This document shows positions 12,037-23,285 of a stretch of 64,000 nucleotides of DNA, piece by piece (position 1 is the first letter of the stretch; the number at the start of each line of letters is the position of its first letter). The DNA is from Homarus americanus (Eukaryota; Arthropoda; Malacostraca; Decapoda; Nephropidae). Location: NCBI RefSeq assembly GCF_018991925.1, contig NW_024736071.1:9082396-9146395 (forward strand), written 5' to 3'. The notes beneath the pieces are model-generated. The model saw nothing but the letters and a program-made list of their open reading frames with translations, was not told where the DNA came from and did no database searches. Made by a program: the position numbers and the translations under genes.

Positions 12037-13775
12037 GCACAACAGTTATTATAAGATAGGAACAACAGTTATCAGCAGACAGGAACAACAGTAATCATTA
12101 GACAGGAACATCAGTTATCATCAGACAGGAACAACAGTAATCATCAGACAGGAACAACAGTAATCATCATCAGACAGGAACAACAGTAATCATCATTCAG
12201 GAACAATAGTTATCATCATGCAGGAACAACAGTAATCATCATCAGACAGGAACAATAGTTATTATAAGACAGGAACAACAGTTATCACCAGACAGGAACA
12301 ACAGTAATCATCATCAGACAGGAACAACAGTTATTATAAGACAGGAACAACAGTAATCATCATTCAGGAACAATAGTTATCATCATGCAGGAACAACAGT
12401 AATCATCAGACAGGAACAACAGTAATCATCATCAGACAGGAACAACAGTAATCATCATTCAGGAACAATAGTTATCATCATGCAGGAACAACAGTAATCA
12501 TCATCAGACAGGAACAATAGTTATTATAAGACAGGAACAACAGTTATCACCAGACAGGAACAACAGTAATCATCATCAGACAGGAACAACAGTTATTATA
12601 AGACAGGAACAACAGTAATCATCATCAGACAGGAACAACAGTTATTATAAGACAGGAACAACAGTAATCATCATCAGACAGGAACAGCAGTTATCATCAG
12701 ACAGGAACAACAGTAATCATCAGACAGGAACAACAGTAATCATCATCAGACAGGAACAACAGTAATCATCATTCAGGAACAATAGTTATCATCATGCAGG
12801 AACAACAGTAATCATCATCAGACAGGAACAATAGTTATTATAAGACAGGAACAACAGTTATCACCAGATAGGAACAACAGTAATCATCATCAGACAGGAA
12901 CAACAGTTATTATAAGACAGGAACAACAGTAATCATCATCAGACAGGAACAACAGTTATTATAAGACAGGAACAACAGTAATCATCATCAGACAGGAACA
13001 GCAGTTATCATCAGACAGGAACAACAGTAATCATCATCAGACAGGAACAATAGTTATTATAAGACAGGAACAACAGTTATCATCAGACAGGAACAACAGT
13101 AATCATCATCAGACAGGAACAGCAGTTATCATCAAACACTAACAACAGTAATCATCATCAGACAGGAACACCAGTTATCATCAGACAGGAACAACTGTAA
13201 TCATCATCAGAGAGGAACAGCAGTTATCATCAGACAGGAACAACAGTTATCATCAGACAGGAACAACAGTTATCATCAGACAGGAACGACAGTTATTTTA
13301 AGACAGGAACAACAGTAATCATGAGACAGGAACAATAGTAATCATCTTCAGACAGGAACAGCAGTTATCATCAGACAGGAACAACAGTTATCATCAGACA
13401 GGAACGACAGTTATTATAAGACAGGAACAACAGTAATCATGAGACAGGTACAACAGTAATCATCATCAGACAGGAACAGCAGTTATCATCAGACAGGAAC
13501 AACAGTTATCATCAGACAGGAACGACAGTTATTTTAAGACAGGAACAACAGTAATCATGAGACAGGAACAACAGTAATCATCATCAGACAGGAACAACAG
13601 TATTCATGAGACAGGAACAACAGTAATCATCTGACAGGAGCAACAGTTATCATCAGACATTAACAACAGTTATCATGAGACAGGAACAACTGTAATCATG
13701 AGACAGGAACGACAGTAATCAACAGAAAGGAACAAAAGTAATCATGAGACAGGAACAACAGTAATCATGAGACAG
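12037..13775. repeat. second copy of the higher-order duplication
   Basis: Collinear with 10321-12036. After about 13255 the offset grows from 1,716 to 1,739 bp because this copy has one extra 23-bp monomer. The copies otherwise differ by isolated substitutions (for example AACATCAG near 12108 and TTATTATAAG versus TTATTTTAAG near 13413). Confidence 0.9.
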
Positions 13776-14160
13776 GAACAACCGTAATTATCAGACAGGA
13801 ACAACAGTAATTATGAGACAGGTTACAACAGTTATCATCAGACAATAACAACCTGTTATTATAAGACAGCAACAACAGTTATCATCAGACAGGAACAACT
13901 GGAATCATGAGACAGGAACGAATCATGAGACAGGAACGACAGTAATCAACAGACAGGAACAACAGCAATCATGAGTCAGGAAAAATAGTTATAATGAGAC
14001 AGGAACAACAGTAATTATCAGACAGGAACAACAGTTATCATTAGTCAGGAACAACAGTAATCATGAGACAGGTACAACAGTTATTATCATCAGACGATAA
14101 CAACCTGTTATTATAAGACAGGAACAAAAATTATCATCAGACTGGAACAACTGCGCTCAG

Positions 14161-14240
14161 CAAGCAGGAACAATGGTGCTCAGGAGGCAGGAACAACAGC
14201 ACGCAGGAACAGTACTCCTCAACAGGGAGCAGCTAGGCCC
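14161..14240. repeat. degenerate right edge of the minisatellite
   Basis: The last copies are mutated (CAGCAAGCAGGAACAATGG, CAGGAGGCAGGAACAACAG) before unique sequence begins, mirroring the CAGCAGGCAGG phrases of the left flank. Confidence 0.7.
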
Positions 14241-14420
14241 GGAACAGCGTCTAAGACATTGTTTCATTATTCGTCGTCATAAGACGTGTGACATTCGGGG
14301 CTCGGGAGCGTCGTTGGTAATTCATAGTAAGAAACGTCTCGCGTCGCAGTTTTGTTGACAGCTTCGGGAATTAATTAGGAGGTCGATGATTAACTGGCAG
14401 CGACCTTAGAATCGTGGATG
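14241..14420. other. high-complexity, CpG-containing unique segment
   Basis: Balanced composition with several CpGs and a possible CRE/AP-1-like region (CGTCGTCATAAGACGTGTGAC lies inside 14270-14293). The frame 14173-14358 crosses from the repeat into it and resembles no protein I know. A candidate conserved non-coding element only by contrast with its surroundings. Confidence 0.3.
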
Positions 14421-14561
14421 TATTGTGTATATATAAGGGATCCGAGTCCCAAGCTCTGCCCCGTGAAATATTGACGATGGTTGATTGTCTTGATGTGGGT
14501 AGAGGACATATAGTCAATATTGGCTACGTGTCGCGCCGTCGCCTGGATTGACTCGGACCAT

Positions 14562-14578
14562 CACACACACACACACAC
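14562..14578. repeat. (CA)n microsatellite
   Basis: Eight CA dinucleotides. Confidence 0.9.
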
Positions 14579-14729
14579 TTACGAGTTCATTAGAAAGGTT
14601 GTACAGTCTTTGTTTACGTCTACATCTTGATAGGAAAGAAATATTGCTTATAGTTATTTCATAATTTACATAAACCTTGACTAATATGCTAAGACTAGGT
14701 ATTATATGTATTAATAAATTTACGTTTAA

Positions 14730-14896
<167 letters not shown>

Positions 14897-15049
14897 TGAA
14901 GATCCATATTTCACAAACCTCTTTTCAAATTCCAGCCATACCTGTAATTCTGTATTATTTTAGTGGGGTTTATACTAGGAAGAGATTGACCTTTAAAACA
15001 ATATAGAACCATGGGCCATATTTTTATTACAGGTTGGCAGTAAGTCGTG

Positions 15050-15937
15050 GTTATGGATGAAGGTAATTGAGGATGTTGGATGAAGTTAATTGAAAATGAT
15101 GGATGAAGTTAATTGAGGACGATGGATGAAGTTAATTGAGGATGTTGGATGAAGATGACTGCGGATATTGAATGAAGCTAATGGAGGATGTTGGATGAAG
15201 CTAATTAAGAATGATGGATGAAGTCAATTGAGGATGTTGAATTAAGTAATTGACGATTTTGGATATTTATTGAGGATGTTGGATGAAGGTAATTGACGGT
15301 GTTGGAGAAAGTTAATTGAGGATGTTGGATGAAGTTAATTGAGGATGATGAATGAAGATAATTGAGGATGTTGGATGATGCTAATCAAGGCTGTTGGATG
15401 AAGATAGTTGAGGATGTTGGATGACTAAATTGAGGATGTTGGATGAAGATACAGTAATTGAGGATGTTGGATTAAGTTATTTGAGGATGTTGGATGAAGA
15501 TATTGAGGGTGATGGATGAAGTTAATTGAGGATGATGGATGAAGCTAATCGAGGAAGTTGGATGGAGATAATTGAGGATGTTGCCTGAAGACAATTGAGG
15601 ATGTTGGATGAAGGTAATTGAGGATGTTGGATGAAGCTAATTGAGGATGTTGGATGAAGCTAATTGAGGATGTTGGATGAAGCTATTTGAGGGTGTTGGA
15701 TGAAACTAATAGAGGGTGTTGGAAGAAGCTAATTGAAGATGTTGGGTGAAGGTAATTAAGGCGGTTGGATGCAGATAATTGAGGAATGTGGATGAAGCTA
15801 ATTGAGGATGTTGGATGATGTTAATTGAGGATGTTGGATGAAGATAATTGAGGGTGTTGGATGAAGCTAATTGAGGATGTTGGATGAAGCTAATTGAGGA
15901 TGTTGGATGAAGATAATTGAGGATGTTGGATGATTAC
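15050..15937. repeat. 23-bp minisatellite, about 38 copies
   Basis: Monomer TTGAGGATGTTGG plus ATGAAGCTAA, with GATAA, GGTAA and GTTAA tail variants. The right two-thirds is more uniform than the left. The + strand is C-poor. It shares its length but no evident sequence with the array at 8.9-14.2 kb. It ends close to a run of ten G at 15942-15951. Confidence 0.95.
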
Positions 15938-16185
15938 GACTGGGGGGGGGGAGCTAGCGAGTACTGGTGAACTGGAAGGTAAGAACGAGTGTAAGACTTT
16001 AAGTCGTTAAGCGTGGTAGGTTGAGTCTATAGAAGGAGACTGAGAGGACGTGTAAGAAGCATTAGAGAACCACTCACATGTGACGAACAAAAGACCGTTT
16101 GAGGAGAGAAGGCTGGTGTATCAGTCTAATATTTACATAAAGGCAGTGGTAGTGGAAACCTTTGAGAAGAGGAAGGAGAAATTTG

Positions 16186-16253
16186 TATCCTGCACCGAGA
16201 GAAAGCTTATCCTGCACTGAGAGAAAGCTTATCCTGCACTGAGAGAAAGCTTA
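16186..16253. repeat. three tandem copies of a 22-bp unit
   Basis: TATCCTGCACTGAGAGAAAG plus CT three times in a row, the first copy with CACCGAG. A diverged relative (GCACTTAGAGAACGCATAAG) occurs near 16301. Confidence 0.9.
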
Positions 16254-16426
16254 TTTTTTTATATATGATACATGTTTATAAAGCTTTTAACATATACAAT
16301 GCACTTAGAGAACGCATAAGTTAACATTTATATATTATACTTTGAGGAAAATATATAATAAGACGCATAATAAACCTCTGAGAGAAGAACTGACCTTATG
16401 TGATATAGTGGAAGTTGGCAAGAGCC

Positions 16427-16453
16427 TGTGTGTGTGTGTGTGTGTGTGTGTGT
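16427..16453. repeat. (GT)n microsatellite
   Basis: About 13 TG dinucleotides immediately beyond the tail of the LINE 3' end. Confidence 0.9.
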
Positions 16454-16546
16454 ATTAATAATAATAATAATAAAAAATAATAATAATATAATAATTTACG
16501 GTTTATTGAGAAAGTTCTGCAGCCCGAAGGCTGAAAATATGCATTA
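16454..16546 (-). mobile_element. second copy of the TAA-tailed LINE 3' end
   Basis: On the minus strand: ATTTTCAGCCTTCGGGCTGC, then a CAATAAACCG signal, then a degenerate ATT-triplet tail. This matches the 3' end at 4177-4270 in order and largely in sequence. A GT microsatellite (16550-16584) follows directly upstream. Beyond it the minus frame near 16640-16690 contains TSRIAPSIKGLNKHS, possibly a decayed form of the NSTIPSIVKIINNS terminus of the other copy; that extension is uncertain. Confidence 0.7.
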
Positions 16547-16548
16547 GG

Positions 16549-16549
<1 letters not shown>

Positions 16550-16584
<35 letters not shown>
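16550..16584. repeat. (GT)n microsatellite
   Basis: About 17 GT dinucleotides inside or at the edge of the LINE 3' remnant. Confidence 0.95.
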
Positions 16585-16586
<2 letters not shown>

Positions 16587-16977
16587 ATTGAAATACTGGG
16601 GGAGTGTGGCAGGGGTGTGTGTTGTAACTGTGTTTGTTTAATCCCTTTATGGATGGAGCAATACGAGAAGTGAAAGTAAGAATGGGTACACTGTGGAATG
16701 TGACTGAAGTACAGTGACACAGTATGTGAACGTTTGTCACATTTACTGTAGGCTGACTATGCTGTGCCTTTGGTAGTGTCTAAGAGAGAAAGGGCGGTGG
16801 AATGTTTTGACTACAGAAGGAGAATATTAAAACCAAACGCAGGAAAGAGCAATGTTATGGCGGTTTAAACTAAAGGGCGTTGTGGTGTAATGTTACCATG
16901 ATTAGGACGAACTGGAGGTTGTGAAAGAAAGTTACTTAGGAATAATGTTCAACTAAAATGGAAACAAAAAATCTGAA

Positions 16978-16979
<2 letters not shown>
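16585..16979. other. unique DNA, possible LINE remnant at left
   Basis: The first 150 bp may be decayed LINE sequence on the minus strand. I recognise nothing in the rest. Confidence 0.4.

Positions 16980-17047
<68 letters not shown>
16980..17047. repeat. (AAT)n microsatellite
   Basis: About 22 uninterrupted TAA triplets. Confidence 0.97.
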
Positions 17048-17600
17048 TGTACATGCGTCGGTGAGATCAAAAAGTTAGTGGAGAAGCAAATGGGCGAGAG
17101 GGAAGAATATGGAGGCAACAACGGGTGAAAGATTTAATTGGACAGCACAGGTGAAGGCAAGCGAGCGAAAGGTTGACCTAGAAAGAAATGGAGCTGGCAA
17201 TATCGGTGAATTAGTGAGTCTTAGAGATAATGAAACAACACCAGACGAATGACTACGAATTATATACACTGAGATGTTTTCATAAGTCATAGTGATAGAA
17301 TAAACGAGCTTGACGATCCAATTTAGAATACACAATTACACAATGAGCTGATGATATAATGCATGATCAATGCATATTGTCGTAAAAGATGTATTTTGTG
17401 TAATGCTTATGCGAGTTGAGGATCTGAGGAAATGTGTAAGGAGTGTTGTTGTGGGTTATAGTACAGCATTTTTTGTGTTAGTCTGCACCAATGTCGTCAA
17501 CCATTCCGTTTTCTCTTGAGGTCTGAGTGTCTCACCCGACACGAGGTGAGAGAGAAGTAAACATAAAAAAGATACTTGAGGAGATTACATAGCATTACAA
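17048..17600. other. unique AT-rich DNA, no gene seen
   Basis: A minus frame at 17075-17335 has no recognisable domain and no supporting signals. Confidence 0.55.
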
Positions 17601-17910
17601 GAAACTAAAGGATGTCATGTAAGATTACAGAAGAAAATATTTTAAAATATACAAATAATTACGATTAATACATCAGGATATTACAAAAAACACAGAAACT
17701 TTTCAAGTTATTGTATAGAATTACCAAAAAATACGTCATGATGATACATAAAATTACGAAAAAAATACAAGAATATTACACAAATTGCGAAGACATACTT
17801 CAGTATATTAAATAGAGATTACAGGAAATACATCAGAAGACTGCATATATTTACAAAAATACTTCAGGATAATACATAATACAGGAATACTACTGTACAG
17901 CCGACAATGG
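17601..17910. repeat. possible degenerate tandem repeat (about 35 bp)
   Basis: Recurring phrases such as TACATCAGGATATTACAAAA, ATACGTCATGATGATACAT, ATACTTCAGGATAATACAT and GAAATACATCAGAAG at loose 30-50-bp intervals. Strongly diverged. Confidence 0.45.
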
Positions 17911-18129
17911 CAGAGATAACTGTATGAAGAAACATCCACAGATATAATGGCCACAAGACATACAAACAGACAGAGAAATAATGGCCGCAAAACAGACAGA
18001 CAGACAGGCAGACAAGAAACAACTGACTACAAGAGAAACAAGGGGAGCAATCAAGAGAGGAAGCTGTTAAGCCTTCAAGACGTTCCTTAGGTGAGAAGTA
18101 ATTAAGATATGACTTAACACAGATTCCTA

Positions 18130-21100
18130 CTCCCTCCCGCAGCGTGTGTCTGTTAATGATCGCTGGCCTGCATTGTGGTGTGTGTGTCTGTTAATGATCG
18201 CTGGCCTGCATTGTGGTGTGTGTGTCTGTTAATGATCGCTGGCCTGCATTGTGGAGTGTGTGTGTCTGTTAATGATCCACTTCAGCTGCATTATGTGACA
18301 TGTGTGTCTGGCAGCAGTCACTGGCACCGTTATGTGGTGTGTGTGTCTAGCCACAATGATCCTTTGGCCTGCATTGTAGGTGTATGTGTCTGTGTGATCT
18401 GTGGCATTATACTCGTATGGTCTATGTGTCTGTTATTGATCCGCTGGCGTGTGGTGCATGTGTGTCCGTTAATGATCCTTTGTACCATTGTGAATTGTGT
18501 GTGTGTCCTGTATTAATGATCCTTTGTAGCCTGCATTGGTGTTAATGGCTTATCTATTGTGATGTGACCCACATTTATGTAATTGTATGTGTCTATAATG
18601 ATCCTTCTGCTTCCTGCGTTATGGTGTTGTACCATAATGATCGCCTTTGGCCTGCATTGTGATGTGTGTGTCCTAGTAATGATCCTTTAATACCATTTGG
18701 TGGCATGTGTCTGTGTGATCCTTTAGCCTGCATTGTAGTGTATGTGTCTATTATTAATGATTAAGCAACCATTGTGGTGTATGTGTCCTTTAACAATCCG
18801 CTGGCCTGCATTGTGGTATGTCTGTTATTAATGATCGCTGGCCTGCATTGTGGTATTATACTCGTAATCCCTTCAGCCTGCATTGTGGTATGTGTCTTAT
18901 AATGATCCTTCAATATAGGTAATATACTTGTGTGTCTATTAATGATATTTTAAGCCTGCATTGTGGTGTATGTGTCTATTTAATGATCCGCTTTTGGCCT
19001 GCATTGTGGCGTGTGTCATTAATGATCCCTTGGCACCATTGTAGATATATGTCTATTAGCCGTCCTTTAGCCTGCATTGTAGGTGCTATTAATGTCTCTT
19101 AATGATACTTATTATAAAATTTGTGGGTGTGTGTGTCCTGACAATAATCCTTTGGCTTTGCATTGTACTGTGTGTATCTATTAATGATCCACAGCCTGCA
19201 TTGTGGTGTGTGTGTCCATGAAATGATGTGCTTTAAAACATATGGTGTGTATGTCCGTTAATGATCCTTGTACCATTGTGGGTGTGTATCTGTTAATGAT
19301 TGTACCATTATGGTATGTGTGTGTATGTCCATAAATGATCATTTCCATTGTGGCATATGTGTATTAATTATTGATGGCCTGCATTATGGTGCTATTAATG
19401 ATCATAAATTATGGTGTGTACTGTGTCTGTTAATGATCCATGCATTGTGAGTGTGTGCTCTGTTTAAACTGATCGCTAGCCACCATTGCTGGTGTGTTAA
19501 TGTCTGTTAATGATCCTTTAGCCTGCATTATGGCATGGTAATCTATTAATGATCAGTGCTTTACATTACCGTTATTATATGCTCTGTGTAGTCTTTGGCA
19601 CCATTATGAATTATGTAATACCAATGATCCTTGTACACATTGTAGTGTGTGTGTCTAATAATGTGAAGCCTACATTGTGCTGTGTGCATATCTGTTAATG
19701 ATCATTATTACTACATTGTATAGCATGTGTCTAACCAGCAAGTCCTTTACTTTCATTATGGTGTGTGTATATCTGTTAATAATCCTTTAGCACATTGTAG
19801 TGTGTATGTGTCAATAATGAAATCACTTCTTTCATTATGGTGTGTGTATCATTAATAATCCTTTAGCCTGCATTATGGGCTAATAATATTATGTCTGTTA
19901 ATGATTGCTGGCTTTACCATTTGGTGTGTGTGTGTCTATTAATGATCACTGGCCTGCATTGTGGTGTGTAGCATGTGTCTGGTAATGATCCTTATTACTG
20001 CATTGTATACAGTATGTGTGTATCTATTAATAATCCTTTAGCTGCATTACATAGTGTATGTGTCTAATTAAGTCATGGCTGCATTGTAGGTGTGTGTGTC
20101 TATTCAATGATCACTGGCCTGCATTGTGGTGTGTGTGTGTGTGTGTGTGTCCATGACCTAAAATTGCTGTATGTCTATTAATGATCCTTTGTACTGCATT
20201 GTGAATATGCTATTTTCCTGTTAATGATTTGCACAGCTGCATTATGGTGTGTGTATGTGTCTGTTAATATTCTTGATATTTTATGGTGTGTGTGTCTGGT
20301 ATTAATGATCCTTGGCCTGCATTGTGGTTGTGTATGTCTGTTAATAGTCTTTAGCCTACATTGTGGTAGAGTCTTCCTAACTAATGATCTGTACAATACC
20401 ATTATGGTGTGTGTGTCTATAATACAGCAGTCCTTTGGCCCTGCGTGTGAATTAGTATTATGTCACATTAATGATCACTTCTAGCCCTCCATTGTGGTCA
20501 TGTATGTCTAATAAGTCTTGCTTTCATTTGCGTGCCTTTGTCTATTAATGATCCGCTAGCCTTCATTGTGGTATATGTCTATCAATGATTGCTGGCTTCC
20601 ATTGTAGTGTGTATCTATTAATGAAGTCAACTAGCCTGCATTATGGTGTGTGTCTATTGTGATCCTTTGACATGCATTTACTTGATATGTGTCTATCAAT
20701 CCTTCAGCCTACATTATGGTATGTGTCTATTAACAACAATCGCTGTGCAGCCTGCATTGTAGTGTGGTATTAACATCCTATTAATGATCTTTATTCCATT
20801 GTGGTGTGTGTGTCTGTGATCCTTTAGCCTGCATTGTGGTGTATATGTGTCCATAAATGATCCCTTTAACCACCATTGTAATTGTATGTAAGCCATGTGA
20901 TCCTTTAGCCTGCATTTATGGTGTGTGGCCTGTTAAGCAATTTTAGCCTGCATTCCTTGGTGTCAATAATGTGTGTGTGTGTAAATGATCAACTGGCACC
21001 ATTTGTGGTATATATGTATTAATTATTGATGTGCACCATTGTGGTTGTGTTGTATCTGTCCCAATGATCTTCAATACCATTGTGGTGTGTGTGTGTCTAT

Positions 21101-23228
21101 TAATGATCCTTGGCTGTACCATTGCTCAGTAATGTGTCTGTTAATGATGCAGCCTGCATTGTAGTGTGTGTGTCTGTTAATGATAACTGGCACATTATGG
21201 CGTGTAATCTGTTTAATGATCGAAGTGGCACCATTGGTGAGTGTGTGTCAGTTAATGATGCATGGCACCATTATGGTAATATATGTCTATTAATGATCAG
21301 CTAATGTTTTTTCATTGTGGTGTGTGTGTCTGTTAAATGATTGCACTGTATACATTGTGGTGTATGTCCTATTAATACAAAATCAATATAAGTATAAAAT
21401 TATTATTATCTATTAAGATCCTTTGACCTGCATTGTGGTATGTTATAACTTCTATTATTATTAATGATCAGTGGCCGCCATTATAGTATTAATATATATT
21501 AATAAGTCCTTCAGCCTGTATTACTTAATTAATATTATTAATATCTATTAATGATCTTGGTACCACATTATGAATTAGCCGTATGTCTATTAGCAATCAA
21601 TGTACACCATTTGCGGTATGTGTGTCTATTGTAATGATCGGTAGCCTGCATTGTGAGTGCTGTGCCTATATTAACTTGATCGATGGCACACATTTGCTTG
21701 GTGTGTATGTCTATTAATGATCACATACGACTATGCATTATGGTGGCATGTGTCTATTAATGATCGCTGACCTACGTTGTAGTGTGTGTCTATTAATGAT
21801 CGATAGCGCACATTGCGGCGTTATGTCTTTCCCAATGATCGGTGGCCTGCATTGTGGTGTATTAGCCAACTCTATTTTAATGATCACTTTGACCTGCATT
21901 ATGGTAGCCTTGTGTCTATTAATGATCGATATTTTACATTGCGTGTATCTATTAATGATCGGTATAAGGCATGAAGTATGTATTATGTCTATTAATGATC
22001 CTTTAGCACCATTGTGGAGGTGTAACAATATGTCTATTAATGATCAGTAAGCCTGCATTGTGGCGTGTGTTACTGTTAATGATCAATGCGGCTGCATTGT
22101 GGCGTGTAATGTGTAACCTGGCTAACCAGTCGAGCCTGCATTGTGGCGTGTGTCTGTTAATGATCGATGGCCTGCATTGCTGGTGTGTGTGTGTCTATTA
22201 ATGAGAGTCAGTAGCCTGCGTTATGGTGTGTGTGTGTCTGTGATCGATAGCCTGCATTGCTGGTGTGTGTGTGTCCTATTGGCGATCGATGGCCTGGGCG
22301 TGGCGTGTGTCTATTAATGATCGATGGCCTGCATTGGCGGTGTAGTAGCCAGCAACCATTAATGATCGATGGCCTGCATTATGGTGTGTGTGTGTGTCTA
22401 TTAATGATCGATAGCCTACATTATGGCGGTGTGTCTGGTAATGAAGTCGATGTGCCATTATGGTGTGTGTGTGTCTATTAATGATCGATGTACCATTGTA
22501 TGGTGTGTGTGTGTCTATTAATGATCGATGGCCTGCATTGTATTGGCGTGTGTCATTAATGATCATTCGCCTGCATTACATGGCGTTGATCGATGGCCTG
22601 CATTGTGGTGTGTGTGTGTCCTATTAATGATCGATGGCCTGCAGGTATGGTGTGTATGTGTCACTATTAATGATCGGTAAAGCGCAAGGCATGAGGTGTG
22701 TGTATGTCTATTATTGATCGATGGCCTGCATTATGGCATTAATATACGTAATGATCGATAAGCGCCATTGTGGCGTGTGTGTGTCTGGCTAATGATCGAT
22801 GGCCTGCATTGTGGTTTGTGTGTCTATTGTCCAATGATCCGATGGCCTGCATTGTGGTGTGTGTGTGTCTGTTAATGATCGATGGCCTGCATTGTGGTGT
22901 GTGTGTGTCTATTAATGATCGATGGCCTGCATTGTGGCGTGTGTCTGTGTGATCGATGGCCTGCATTGTTTGTGTGTGGCCTTCTGTTAATGATCGATAG
23001 CCTGCATTGTGAGTGTGTAATATGTCTATTAATGATCAAATGGCCTGCATTGTGGTGTATGTGTGTCTATTATTAAGTCGATAGCCTGCATTGTGGCGTG
23101 TGTCTGTTAATGATCCGATGTCCTGCATTGTGGTGCGTGATATGTCTGTTAATGATCGATGTCCCTGCATTGTGGTGTGTATTAATGTCTAGTAATGATC
23201 GATGTCCTATGCATTGTGGTGTGTGTGT
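18130..23228. repeat. 5.1-kb minisatellite, 38-bp monomer
   Basis: Monomer halves GTGTGTGTCTGTTAATGATC and GCTGGCCTGCATTGTGGT. The first three copies (18145-18258) are identical, and copies at 22600-23100 (with GATGG in place of GCTGG) are again close to consensus. The middle, about 18.3-21.7 kb, is strongly diverged, with many indels and a recurrent variant in which CCTGCATT is replaced by ACCATT. Overlapping + and - frames rich in CLLMIDGLHCG-like or INRHT-like peptides merely translate the array. Confidence 0.95.
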
Positions 23229-23285
23229 TAGTGACGTTTCCCTATACTATGGTTTATACATGTTAGTAGGCATTCCCTATACTAT
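23229..23285. repeat. transitional monomers between the 38-bp and 32-bp arrays
   Basis: Two copies of CCCTATACTATGGTT separated by about 37 bp. CCTATACTATGG is intermediate between CCTGCATTGTGG (left array) and CCTACACTGTGG (right array). Confidence 0.6.

Larger units (their letters stand above)
8905..14160. repeat. 5.3-kb minisatellite core, 23- and 26-bp monomers
   Basis: More than 200 tandem monomers with shared head ACAGGAACAACAGT and three main tails: AATCATCATCAG (26-bp unit), TATCATCAG and TATTATAAG (23-bp units). Variants such as AACAGCAG, AACGACAG and AACAATAG occur in reproducible order, forming higher-order patterns. Copies are clean, with few stray indels. Every frame is broken by TAA in GTAATC, so the core is non-coding except for a short chance frame at 9168-9395. 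Confidence 0.97.

Noticed and set aside
8905..14160. CRISPR-like array of 23-26-bp repeats
   Set aside because: Repeats are head to tail without unique spacers, the context is eukaryotic, and the units vary continuously.
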